Shown: positions 33,301 to 44,539 of the stretch, one piece after another
Layout: the number at the start of each line of letters is the position of its first letter
Position numbering within the stretch: the first letter of the stretch is position 1
Source: Phylloscopus collybita
Lineage: Eukaryota; Chordata; Aves; Passeriformes; Phylloscopidae
Direction of reading: 5' to 3'
Assembly (NCBI GenBank): GCA_027886175.1
Contig: JAJNNQ010000129.1
Coordinates: forward strand, 2,666,001 to 2,730,000
Length of the DNA stretch: 64,000 nt
Notes under the pieces: model-generated
What the model saw: only the letters and a program-made list of their open reading frames with translations
Database searches by the model: none
What the model was told of the DNA's origin: nothing
Position numbers and translations under genes: made by a program

Positions 33301-36300
33301 CATTTTCAAGAGTCCTGACAAAATGAGCCATAAAATTACAATATTTCAATGTGCTTTGTAATTCTAGCGTGGACGGCTCTTCATCATAGAATCTGAAAGC
33401 TCAGAAAATATAAAACTCATTAGATTAAAATAAACCACCTACCGCACGGGAGAAAAGCTTATTTATCAATATCAATTTACTTCTGATTACCCTGTTCTGC
33501 AATTCGTTATTTTGGGGAATTATGATTTGGGTACGGCTCACGCCAATACGGGGGTGGGAATAAAAAAAAAAAAAAAAAAAATCAGAATTAACTTGTAATT
33601 TTTTCCTTTTGAATCCTACCTTATTGTAAATCCCTGGCCAAGAGGCAATAATGAGGAGAAAGGTGCATTTCTAGCAGTGATTTTTTTTGTTGTTGGTATT
33701 TTTGGGGTTTTTTTTGTTTTGTTTTGTTAAGGAGTAGAGGGCCGGGGAAGCTGGGAAAGCAGGAGAGGCTGTTTTGGTTTTTTTTTTCTTTTGGGGTGAG
33801 GGGTGGTGTTCAACGATGTGTTTGGCCAAAGGGGATCCCAGGGGTGGTTTTTTGGATGTGTGGTTGGTGGTGGTCCTCGCTGGGCCATCTCCTGGCTGCT
33901 CTTCTGCGGTGATGGAGGAAGCCTGGGAGAGAGGGTTCCTCCAGCAGCCGGATGGATGTGGGGGCACCCCACTGACACCTCAGCTTCTTCCACCCCACCT
34001 CCCCCATCAGCTCCTGGGAGGGGGGAGGCACTGCTGTCCCTCCTTGGGGGACACCACGGGTGTTTCACGGCGGGAAGGGGGCTTTTTTGGGAAGGCCCAG
34101 GCAGGCGGTTCCCTGCTGTGGCAGCCATGGGAGAGGCGCTCTGCTTTTCCTTTCTCCCTCGCGCCCCTGGAGCGGCGTGGGGAGCTGGGGGCTGTGAATG
34201 CTGAGGCTGGAACGTGGTGTTTGGGGAAGGGAGGGGACCAGGTGAGGGGCCAGGGCTTCTGGGGAGGTGTGGGGATGCTGGGCTGTGGAAGGGCGGCGGA
34301 GGCCATGGCACGTCCTGCGTGCCTGGGGTGCAGCACAAGCACCCCAGCATCTTAAAAATGCTCTAAAAAATGAACCAGCCCAGGTGCAGAGCCTGGCAGT
34401 GGCTGCTGAGGCACCTTGAGAGCACTCTGTTTCACTAATGCAACCCCACGCCCAAGCAGGTGATTCTGTTTAAGGAAAAGAGTTTCGGTTCACCTTTGTG
34501 CAGGTAAGGAAGTTCAACTAGAATTTTCCACAGCCTTCTGGTTGTAATTAGCCCAGAGCCAGCAGAAGGGCACTGGTAGGGCTTTGGGGGTGCACCTCTC
34601 CAAGCCTGTTGCCAGTTTCATTGGGCAAGGTGCCAAAAAGCCCACCTGGCCCACCAAACACAAAAAAGACTGCTCGGAGCCACTCAGTCTCTTTTTAAGG
34701 TGTCAGAGGCTTCTCTGACACCCCTGCTTGGCTTTTGTTTCCGTGGTGTTTGTTATTTTCAGTTTTTGTTAAAACCTTTATTCTACAGAACACACTTAAA
34801 GAGCCGTCTGGCAAAATTATTGCCATGTTTAGGGATGCTGCCGAGGCAGTGAAAAAGCCTCTTCCCGGGCTTGGGAAGGAGGAGGCATTTGGAGAAAGCA
34901 GGCTGGAAAAACCTCTGCTGATTCCTAAACTTCCAAGCCCCGGATTTGTTTGCACTGTGGTGTTTCCTCAGCTTCCCTCTTCTGGAGCAGCTGCCAGCAG
35001 ATGGGGAAACCTCTGGTTGAACCTCAGTGCTTTGGCAGCCAGCAGGAGACAACACCTGAGCTCCCAGGGACGCCTTGCCCAGAGACATCATCCTGCTGGA
35101 AACTGCACCGAGTGCTTCCTCCAAAGAGCCTCTCTCAGGCACAAGGTGCAATTTAATCTGCTCTTAGTCACAGTTTTTTAAGTTCTCCCCGGAGACTTCT
35201 CGATCCCGTTCCTTAAATTTGCAGTGTTCGAGTGAACCATCTCAGAGAGCCAGTGAAGAGCTGCAATATTAATGAAGACAGAGAAAAATCAAAATGACAT
35301 TTCAGGCAATTACTTACATAATGAAGTGACTGACTTGGAATATCCAATATTTAGATTTATCATGACACTCGAAAGGGAATGCTGTCAGCTGCCTTTATTT
35401 CTACATCACATAAATGGTTTCTCCGCTGCCCTGTTGCTTTTTAAACATGGGCTGTGGAGCTGGAAAATAATGTTCACGCTCACTTGGGCTGATAGTGGTG
35501 CTGTTTGAGAAGAAAGTTAGTGTTTTCCTCAGTGGCATTTTGCCACTGCAGAAGGCAGAGGCACTCATTTCCATCTCATCCTCTCTGGCTGCAGCACCAG
35601 GAGTTTGGGCTCTGCATTCCGTGCTGGGTGCAGGGGTCTGGAACAAGGATGCTGCCTGAGGTTTCCTCCTCCCCAAAACCTATTAATGCAGGGGGAAAAT
35701 TGAGATATTTTGTGGTTTTTCTTAATCACAAGAATCTCTTCTGCTTTTGTTGGCCAAATGTAAGGATTTAAAGGGCTTGTCATGCTGAAGGCTCCTGGGA
35801 AAGCGGCCATTTTTGTTTAGAAACCGGGCTTTTGGATGCTCTGCTGACACCGAGCAGAGGTCAGAAGCTTGTCATGGGGTGGAGGTTTAAACTCTCCTGC
35901 CCTGGCTGGAGATGGGCATGATTACACCTGAGTGTCTTCTCAGGCTTTCACTGAAATACCTGAAGATGCACAAAATACACCACAGCGCCGTTTTTCTTGT
36001 CTAGGCACAGACCTCTTCATCCCAGAGCCTCTCCGGAGCAAAATAGCGGGAGAAATTAGAATTTCAGGCCCTTTCTGCGCTGGCAGAGTTGTTATGAGCT
36101 GTCATCTCTGACACATCCATCAGTAAAAATAAAATAGGTGTTGCAGCTATTGCTTTGGAGCTCCTTTAGGAGCATCCACGAGGATTCCCATGAATTTCTG
36201 AGAGGAGGGGGCAGAGCCCTTCACCCTTAACTGGGTTGGGATGACTCTGCCCACTGTGGGATGCTGTGAAGGGAAGTTCAGCTGGCTGTCACCTCCTCTG

Positions 36301-37090
36301 CCTGTTCCTGGGGCTGCTGCTGTCCCACCCCAGCTGGTGGGAGAGCATTCCCCTGCCCCACAGCTTGTGGGGCACCCAGGAAAGCACAGAGAGTTTCAGA
36401 GACAGGTCACTGGGGGGTCCTGTCAGCCTCAGGAAACCTCTGGGGGTTTCCTTGTGCCTTCATGCTCTGTGCGGTTCGTGTTTGCCTCCAGGGTGGAACG
36501 CTTTAAAATCCACGTGTGCGAATTTGCTTGCAAAGGGGCAAGGAACCCCTGTGGCAAAAGCTCTGGGTTTGATGGTCTGAAGGCCAAGTGGGGCTGTGGC
36601 TGTGCTGGCAGCTCCTGGTGCTGTTCTATTCTCTTTCCTTAGCCTGAGGAGCCTTGTGCTGTGCTGTGGGAGGCAGAGAGGGCCGAGGGCACGCTTGGCA
36701 GCCTCCCTGCCTCCTGTGCTCCCATGGCGCCTGCTCTGCAGCCACCCAGGTGGTGTGAGAGGTTCGAGGGGCTCTGCATCCAAATCTTGGTGCCTCTCCA
36801 GCGATTCTGGGTCAAGCTTCCCGCGCAGCTCTGCCAGAGCAGCTCAAATCCGGGCGCTGGCAGCTCGCTGCTGTGTCACTCCCGGGTCACTTCCCTTGCT
36901 CCACTGCTGGAGCTGCTCATCCCAGCTGGGGCTGCTCCTCTCCTGGCCACGGAGGTGGCTCGTCCCCTCGCAGGAGAGGAGCGTTGGGAAGCGGGAAGGA
37001 AAAAGCGGAGCACCTCCACCGAGAGAATCCTGGTTTCCATCGCCAAGAGGACGTTGGAGGCTCGGCATTGATGTCCTGAGGCTTCCCCTG

Positions 37091-37620
37091 TATTAGAATG
37101 CACGCTGGTTGTCCGACGAGAGAGATGATTTGAAGATCAGGATACTCTTTGGAACACATGCTTTATTGGTCGTGGGAAGGCAGCCTGACTGGGGAAGGGT
37201 CCAAGGGAAGGCATGCAAAGAGACCGAGCTCCTTGTTACATTCCATTTTAACCCTTTCTATTGTGAATATTCTAATGAGCATTAACCAATCACCTTAAGA
37301 TACAAAACCTACAGAATCTACATACAGCCTATGGGAACTACAACATTACAATACTACTCTACATACCAAAACCTGTGAAGCCCACCTTATCCCTGATACC
37401 TGAGAAGGTCCCACCTTTTATTCATCCTTTTGTCTTGGCAGGGGTGTCACTGAAACACCCAGCCAAGTCCTTTTCAGCCATCTAATCACCTTCTTTTTGT
37501 CCAGCAACTTACAGTTCAAACTTTGCTTTTAATTCTATTCCTCTTGTGGGTTTCATACTTTTAGAATCTTTTACTAATAAATCATCTCTGCAGGGCCTAG
37601 CTACTTCATCCTCCCCAACA
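37091..37620 (-). mobile_element. Solo LTR of an endogenous retrovirus, family B
   Basis: On the minus strand it begins TGTTGGGGAGGATGAAG. It carries CCAAT-like ACCAATCAC (as GTGATTGGT), and CCAATAAAGCATGTG with a poly(A) signal near its end. The hexamer CCCCTG occurs directly on both sides (37085-37090 and 37621-37626), which fits a 6-base target duplication. If the element is instead taken to end in CA (boundary at 37089), the duplication is CCCC. About 530 bases long with no coding region. Confidence 0.8.
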
Positions 37621-37741
37621 CCCCTGTGGCATCGGGGAGCCGAGGCACGACCTGGGGCAGGGCTGCACCCGAGCCTGACTGAGGGAGATGAGGTCACGTC
37701 TGTCGGGTGCTGGGCTTGACGCTGCCTCTCTTCTTTGACAG

Positions 37742-37816
37742 GAGCCATGAAGCGACGCGCGGCTGCTGCCGGCAACTTCCTGCCTCTCCTCTTGCTCCTG
37801 GAGCTGGTCTCTCCAG
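37742..37816 (+). CDS. CDH23: CDH23 signal-peptide exon
   Basis: The acceptor is TTTGACAG, five untranslated bases (GAGCC) precede the ATG at 37747, and the donor is GTAAGG. It encodes 23 codons plus one base. The ATG context GAGCCATGA has G at -5 and G/A-type support only at -3, which is acceptable. Confidence 0.85.
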
Positions 37817-40800
37817 GTAAGGCTGTCTCTGCTCTCTCCCTGCTTGTCTGCAAGGTGCAGAGGTGGCAACTGCTGTGTTTGTGGGCTCCTGGTGAATGGG
37901 CGAAGCTGCACTGCTGGGGTGATGAGCAAATCTCCTGTCTCCCTCCCGTGAAGGCGTGGGGGCCCGCACGTCGTGCTCCCACTTTTCTTGCAGTCCTGAC
38001 TGACTGCACGCGTGGCACTAGATGGCCCTTCTGGGGAGAGAGTAGGTGGGACTGGAAAAAGCCTTGGAGAAGGATGGATGTGCTGGTGAGCCCAGCAGTG
38101 GCAGATGCTCCTGGTGTATCTCGATGGAAAGCTCTTGGCAACTTCCAGATGCGGATTTACCAAGGCAAAGCTGGTGCCGGAGCTGGCGTGAGGTCAATTT
38201 ATGTAAATAAAACCTAAAGAAAACTGGAGGGGGGGAGTGGATCGCAGGCAGGGATGTAAACCAGAAGCTTGTTAGCTGTGCAGCAGCAGAATATTGCTGG
38301 CAAGGCTCTCCCTCTGCTTTCAGCAGCAAAATGATGACCTGAGCTGTGCTTTAATAGATGCTGGGGGGGAAATAACTCCTGTCCAAGCTGCAAAACCTCT
38401 TTTCTAATTCCAGATGGGGGAGCAGGCAGGGCTGTGGGCCAGAAGAGCCTCTACAGTAAGCTCTTTCCACTGATGCTCTGGGTCTTTCCTGGCATGGGGG
38501 CTCCTGGGACAATGGCTTTTTGGTGTAGAAAATGTGCCTTTTGGGACAGGTTTTGGCATATCACAGGGCACAAAGGAGCTGTAAATGTACAGCAAAGCCC
38601 CGTGAAAATTGGGATTGTTGCATGACTGGCCTAACCCCCCTGGGTGCTGGTGTTGGGAGAGGGTGCCTGTGTGGTTCTTGCTGATAAACAATAGCCAGTG
38701 TGTGTCCATTTGATAGCACTGTGCCCTTTGGAATAAAGGCTTTTCTTCCCCTTTTTTTTCCCCTCCTGAAGCCTGGAGATGGCTTGCCCAGATTGGCAGC
38801 CTGATTAAGCAGTCAGTGGATGACATTAGCTGTGAGTGACAGGCGCAGTCAATCTCCCTCTGGTGTCGTGTTGGATCAAGGAGAGCCTTACTGGGTAGCT
38901 GCTCCTCTGGAAAGGGGACAAATAAGGAAAAAAAGACCATCCAGCAAGTCCTTTACACTTGCCAGTCTGTCCCATTGGAAGGGGGTGGTGGGGCCTGCCT
39001 GCCCAGCTGGGGACTTGCTCCTTCCTTGAGCAGTGACAAGCTGCAGAGCCTTGGACAGGCAGCACCTGGAGACAGGGACTTGGAGGCTTTGCAGCTCAGC
39101 AGCATTCCAGCCCTTCTCTCCTGAAGCCTGCCCAGGGCTTGGGTTGCCACCTCTGTGATAAACAAGTGCTGGCACAGCTGCTGTACCTGGGATAGGGATC
39201 AGCACATGGATGCCCTGCCACTGCCCTGGGCACTGCAGGTGATGGAGGAACTCTTCCCAGAGGGTTTGCAGAGCTCCTGGCGAAGCACTGAGCTGGGATA
39301 TAATGGGCAAGTGGAGCCTGAGGGGGCTTGGAGTGTTTGGAAGAGGATGGTTCAGCTCTGGTGATGCCTTGGGAAGGCTGACCTGAAACAGAGACTGGGC
39401 AGAGCTAGAGAATAAAGCAGGTATTTATTGAAAGGCTTCCAGGATCCTCCTTGGGCAGGTCAGGGCCTGGCCAGGGCTACACCCAAGGTGGACACAAAAT
39501 GGTCACAAAAATGACCAGTCATGAGATCTTACATTTTTGTAAGTTTTGGTCCATTTGCATCTTGGGGTTTAATTGTCCAATGACAGCTCCAGGCTGTCAG
39601 GTCCCATCCTTTTTGTTCCTCCCTCCAGCCACCCTTGGTTGTGCTTTTGGGCCTGAAAGTTGTCCTTGGTGTGCAGCAGGAACAGGATTTGTTTTGTCTC
39701 CCTGCTCTGTGCAGAGCTGAGTGACCCTGAATGTGAGGCTGAGAGCTGCACCCCTGGGCAGCACAGAATCTGAAAATATGAAAGCTAAAGCTTAAGGCAT
39801 CGCTGGCAGGGCAGTGGAGTCTCCCTGCTCCTGCCTGGCTCCTGCTGCAGGAGATGAGCAGGGACCTCCATCACCCGAGGTCTCTCTGGAGCCTTCTCTT
39901 CTCCAGGCTGAACACCCCCAGCTTTCCCAGCCTGGCTCCACAACAGAGGGGGCCCAACTCTCTCAGCACCTTCATGGCCTCCTCTGGAGCCTCTCCAGCA
40001 GGTCCATGTCCTTCCTGTGCTGGGGGGACTCCGTCTTGTGCCGAGGGTTACAGGGATGGTGCATCCCAGGGTACAACTGGGTGCTTGTGGCAATCCCTCA
40101 GAAGGAAACTCCAGCCTTTGTCCTGGGATTTGCAGCCCCCAAAGCGGTGTCCTGCCCCCAGATCCTTGCTCAGCATTTCCCAGCTCTCAGGTGCTGGTCT
40201 CCCTCCTCCCTGAGTGCACACATCCTCTGTGCCGGGTGGTTTGGGAGCCTCCCAGCACCTGCTGCAGCTGGATTTGGGAAGTGCAACTTATTTTTAGTGT
40301 GCTGGTGATATTAAGAAATGTATTTTGAAAGAGAAAGGTTTTGCAGAAGCAAGTGCTGTGTGCCAAGGGCTGCTGGGGGTGCTTTAGCCTCATTTGCCCC
40401 TCCTGGAGCCTGCTGGCCCCAGCGTGGCAGCCTGTGACAAGTGTGCTGCCAAGCCTCTGGAGATGCTCTTAGCTCTCAAATAACCCATTTTGTCAGGTTC
40501 CTTTTTATTTTCTTTCCAGGTACTTAACTCCAGAGGCTGGGATTTAAATGTGCCTTTGCAACAGCGCTGCCTCCAGCGCTCTCCCATTTCTCAGGGTGTT
40601 TAACCAACCTGGTGCCTCAGGAAAGAGGGCAGCGCTGAAAAATCCCCGTCTTGTTACGGAGGGAGCCTGGGGGACACGGGCCCTTGTCCCCAGGAGCAGA
40701 TTTGTTGGGATGCACACCTGGGAGCTGTGTTTGAAAGGTCTCAGGAGCATCTCCTTCCTTGGAGAGCTTGGCAGGCAGAGAGGATGCTGAGGCTTGGTCT

Positions 40801-41317
40801 GTCCTTGTTTCCTGAGGTGGGGATGCTGAACACGCTCTGCCAGACCTCCCTGGGAAATCATGGTGTGCCTCTCCCGCCACCTCTTTCCCCGCAGCCCTGC
40901 AACAGTAGATCTTTCCTGGTTGACTCTTTCCCTGGCTCAGGCTGCCTTTGTCACTCTCCTACGTGCTCTGCACTTGACTCTGTCCCCTAATGAGGCTGCG
41001 GGCCAGGGGCAGGCTGCGAGCTTCCAGCACCGGGAGGATGGGAGTGGAAAGGAGTGAGCCTGGTTATTAAAGGTGAAAGGAGGCAATTAGAGGGAAAGGC
41101 AGCCGGGTGACGGGAGAGGGAAGGAGCACGGGGGTTTGCTGGGGTGGCTGACAAGGCAAAAGGCTCTCAGCCATGGGAGCAGAGCGAAGGTATTAATCCT
41201 GGGCTAAACCAATAATTGATGCTCGTGCTGTCGGCTTTTGCCTGCCCCCTGCCTTTTTGGAAAATACCAAACCCAAAAAAGGCTAAAAGGCTGGTGGAGG
41301 GAAGTGGCTCCCCTGCC

Positions 41318-41374
<57 letters not shown>

Positions 41375-41609
41375 GGGGGCCTCATGGGGCTTTCTGTCCT
41401 CCTGCTAGCTCTCATATTGGGGCTTACCCCTTGCCAGCATGAGCCCGGTGCCCTGTGAGCATTCCTGAGCCTTTCCTGGCCTTGCTGGCCCAAGCCAGGG
41501 AAATAACTCCTTGTTTTTGTCCTCTTCCCAGGTCAGGGCAATCGCCTGCCGTACTTCATCAACTACTTCTTTGACACCTACCTGCTGATCAACGAGGACA
41601 CACCTGTGG
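37742..41609 (+). CDS. CDH23: CDH23 cadherin-23, 5' end (partial, two exons)
   Basis: Giant cadherin forming the upper part of the hair-cell tip link, where its first two cadherin repeats bind protocadherin-15. Visible coding parts are 37747-37816 and 41532-41609, in frame through a split Gly codon. The first encodes a signal peptide, MKRRAAAAGNFLPLLLLLEL then VSPG: basic start, Leu-rich core, small residues at the likely cut. The second encodes QGNRLPYFINYFFDTYLLIN then EDTPVG. Known human CDH23 reads QVNRLPFF, HFFDTYLLISEDTPVG at this point, so this is the N-terminus of EC1. Cleavage just before QGNRL is likely from the human mature end. The rest of EC1 is not in the window; the next exon lies beyond 64 kb. 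The signal-peptide sequence itself is not conserved with mammals, as is usual. Confidence 0.9.
39362..39802 (-). mobile_element. Solo LTR of an endogenous retrovirus, family A copy 2
   Basis: The ends form an inverted repeat, TGATGCCTT at 39362-39370 against AAGGCATCG at 39794-39802 (last base changed from A). Flanking CTGG at 39358-39361 and 39803-39806 fits a 4-base target duplication. On the minus strand it has TTTCAATAAATACC near the 3' end. It is the less diverged partner of 2637-3083. No coding region. Confidence 0.82.
39880..40040 (-). mobile_element. CR1 LINE internal fragment, minus strand
   Basis: Contains 'ctctctggagccttctcttc', 'tccaggctgaacacccccag', 'ccttcatggcctcctctgga' and 'gtccatgtccttcctgtgct', the reverse of the CR1 region before the 3' end. 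Confidence 0.85.
41321..41371. repeat. T51 homopolymer
   Basis: An uninterrupted run of 51 T on the plus strand, ending about 160 bases before the EC1 exon acceptor. The length may be affected by sequencing or assembly error. Confidence 0.95.
41532..41609 (+). CDS. CDH23: CDH23 exon encoding the EC1 N-terminus
   Basis: The acceptor is CTTCCCAG and the donor GTAAGT. 78 bases: two bases complete Gly, then 25 codons and one base. It carries NRLPYF and FFDTYLLINEDTPV, the first strand of cadherin repeat 1 with the N-terminal region that packs against protocadherin-15. Confidence 0.93.
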
Positions 41610-44097
41610 GTAAGTGGGATGGGCTCAGGCTGCCCCCACGCCATGGAAAAGTATGGAAAGAGAATGTTTTCCTTTTGATTGACAGATGGAGCTTTCCTTT
41701 CTTTATTTAGCCAGGATCGGTTTTTAGTAAATGCAGAAATCGACCCGGTGGTTCTCGGCGCCTTCCCAGGCTCTCAGTCCATTAAACTTGTGGTCTTCAA
41801 TCAGGGCTCGTGACTGGCTTTTAATGGGGGAGGAATCGATTGGGAGCCTCTGGAGGTCCCTTCTCCCACCTGCAGCCCCAGCAGCACCTCCTTAGGAAAG
41901 GGCTCTTACTGCACCCACATCACTAGGGGAGCTGCTGAGGGTTGGAAGAGTCTGGAGAGATCTCCAGTGACTGCTCAGCTCCACCAGCGCTTCCAGCTGA
42001 GCCTTCTGTCCCTTCTGGGGTCCCCCCTTTCAGCCCCTGTGGGATTTGGGGTGGTGTCTGAGCAGGCAGGCAGGGTGAGCAGTCGTGGTTTGGGTGGATG
42101 GTGGAGGCTCCTGCGTGGTACCTGAGCTCTGCACAGAGTTCACCCTCAGGAGAAGCCCTGGGAAGGGAGCAGGAGTGAGAGCTGGTTGGGAGCAGCTTAG
42201 TGGAAATGCTTCCTCACGGAGCACCTCGCTCTCCAAGTACTTGAGCTTTAAATACCTCATGGGAATTGGACTGAACTTCTATTCTGTCAGAAAATAGGGA
42301 GATTTCCTACAGCCCGCTTTCCAGTGAGACATTATGTGACTCAACTTGTTCTTGGAATTGCTTTGGCAGTTGAATTTAATTTTTTTTTTTAAACTTTGTA
42401 CTACACTGTGTGTGTATAAATATATATAATTGACTCTCAAGAATACTGGCACCTTGAGATTTTGTTTCCAGATGCACCGGAGGGAAATGTCAGCCTGGGA
42501 AGTGTTGACACGCACAGTTGTTTCTGTGCTTCCTGCTGTTGGTAGGTGTTTTCTGAGTTAAGGTTTATTAGCTTTAAAAAAAAAAAAAAAAAAGGTAGCA
42601 TCTGGAAACACCTTCCTGAGATATCCTGAGTGTGAGGAGCAGAACAGTGTGTGGTGCCTGTTCCCTGGAAAAAAAAAAAAGGTGTCTTTTTTTGAGGTCT
42701 GTTTGAGCGCCCCTCCCTACAGCTTCCCCTCCCGCCAAACCCAGCAGCTCCCTGCCTGCTGCCTGCCATGCCGAAAGGGATCTTAAGCAACAATTAAGAG
42801 ATCATTCCCCCTCTAATCACTTACAAGAGTAAATTAGTCTTGTCAGGAGCTATTAAGACAGAGAGCTCGGAATTCATTAGGCGAGATTGGGCCCAGGGAG
42901 CTGCTGGCGCTGCCGCCGGTCCAGGCTGATTAATTTCTCCCAAAACATCATCAATGCCCATCTGTTTCATTTAGGTCTGGGGAGAGCAATTTTCAGGTGG
43001 ACTGACCCTGTAGTCAGTTATTTCACCCAGAAGCAATGGAAACACACACACACACATGTGCAGAGGGAGTTGGAGATGGGAGCTCCAGGAGAGAATTGTA
43101 GGAGAAGGAGGGAGCTGCCTGGAGAGGAGGAGGAGGAGGGGGGATGGAGGTTGGTTGGGCTCTGGTGTCATGGACAAGACAGGGCTCCAGGAGAGCCTGT
43201 GCCAGCTGCCAGCAGCTGTATCACCCCGTGTTTCACTTGGAAAATGGGAGTGTTATCCGACTGGGTAACAGCCCTTGCGAGAAGAGTGTGCAGCAGAGGG
43301 ACTGTTCATCTCCATCCTGCTGCTGTTTGCCTTAAGCAAAATAATTCCAAGGGCCATTTTGTCTAATCCCAGACTTTTTGGAGGACTGTGGGCAAGGGGT
43401 GCTGTGGATGCTTTGGTGGTGAGTGGCTGGAGGGCACTGGGAAGGTGGCACTGCTGCCAGGGGGGTTGCTGCAGCCCTGGATTTGTCAGCAGGTGGGAAT
43501 GGGCAGGCAGCACTCCAGGCTCCTCCCGGTCGGGGTCCCTGCTGCTGCCAAAGGAGCGTCTCCTTAGCATAATGTAATGACTGGAGTCTAATTGCCCAGC
43601 AAATGGATTTGCTGTGAGCAGGACAGGAGTGGGGAAATGAAGATGATCCATCATGTCAGGTCTGTAAGTAGCCTTATAACCACCTAGCTTGGATTCACCC
43701 AGGTTTCTCTGAAAGCTTTCATGCCTCAACGCCTTGCAAAGTGCGTGACAAAAGAGGCCATTCAGACGAGTGCAATTCCACTTCCCCTTCATCCTGGCGA
43801 TAACATTTGAGCGTTGCTGGAATAATGTTGTCTTAAAAGAGCGGGAGACACTTCATCCCCTGCACTCGAGGTGCTAACATGCACTTGGCCTTGCCCTCAG
43901 GCCATCTCATGTCAGGGGCATGGCCACCCAGGTGGGGACAGAGTGTCCCCTCCTGCCCATCAGACCTTGGTAATTCGTGCCTTGCTTGAAACCAGCAGAG
44001 GCACTTGGTCTGGATGGCAGGTCAGGTTGCATGGGGCTGTGAGCACCCCTGAGTATGGCAGGGGGGTTGTACCAAGGTGATCTTTAAAGTCCCTTCT

Positions 44098-44539
44098 TGT
44101 TGGAATTCTGGAAACTTAGATTTTGGGATTTTAATATATAGTAGTATATGTGAAGCAATATGGAGGATTTAAGGCATTGTCTAAGTCCTTCTTCTTCCTC
44201 CTTCTTCACCTTCTTCTTCCTCCTTCTTCCTGGGTTTGGGTGGTTTTCTGTATTTGGGTGAAAAAGGTCCTCGTTGTGGGTCTTGGGTGGTCATTATTGG
44301 GTCAGAAATATAAATAATAGAGGTGTCACCTCGTTATTGGGTAATTTGCGTTTAAATAACCTTGGAAAGAGTTAGAACCATCTCCATTTTACCTCGTTTT
44401 TCTAATTGCTAGTTGGAGCTCATGGGTGGTGAGTCTGTAAATAGATAAGAAACAATAAACATCCAAGTCTGAACAAGAACTGTGACCCTCATGTATTAAT
44501 CCCAACCCTGGCAGAGAAAAAGAAGCCGGAACCACCACA
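44098..44539 (+). mobile_element. Solo LTR of an endogenous retrovirus, family C, nested in CR1
   Basis: It starts TGTTGGAATTCTGG and ends GAACCACCACA, so it has TG...CA ends. It carries a CTT/CCT pyrimidine tract (44186-44232), a TTTAAATAA box near 44351 and AATAAA at 44454-44459. Flanks are CCTTCT (44092-44097) and CCTTCG (44540-44545), a 6-base target duplication with one change. No coding region. Confidence 0.87.
44186..44232 (+). repeat. CTT/CCT pyrimidine microsatellite in LTR
   Basis: Repeats of CTTCTTCTTCCTC, all pyrimidine except one A. Confidence 0.85.

Larger units (their letters stand above)
28461..37741 (+). other. Presumed CDH23 intron 1
   Basis: It holds a truncated CR1 (30188-30362), an AT-rich segment at 33300-33600 with an A-run at 33562-33581, a G-rich segment at 33830-34330, and a solo LTR at its end (37091-37620). 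There are long T/G homopolymers at 28958-28991 and 29310-29330. No coding exon was recognised. Confidence 0.55.
37817..41531 (+). other. CDH23 intron after the signal-peptide exon
   Basis: It contains solo LTR family A copy 2 (39362-39802), a minus-strand CR1 remnant (39880-40040) and the T51 run at 41321-41371. No exon was recognised. Confidence 0.75.

Noticed and set aside
33727..34355. Overlapping 207- and 193-codon frames on opposite strands
   Set aside because: G-rich and Pro/Gly-rich low-complexity translations with no start or splice context; probably chance.
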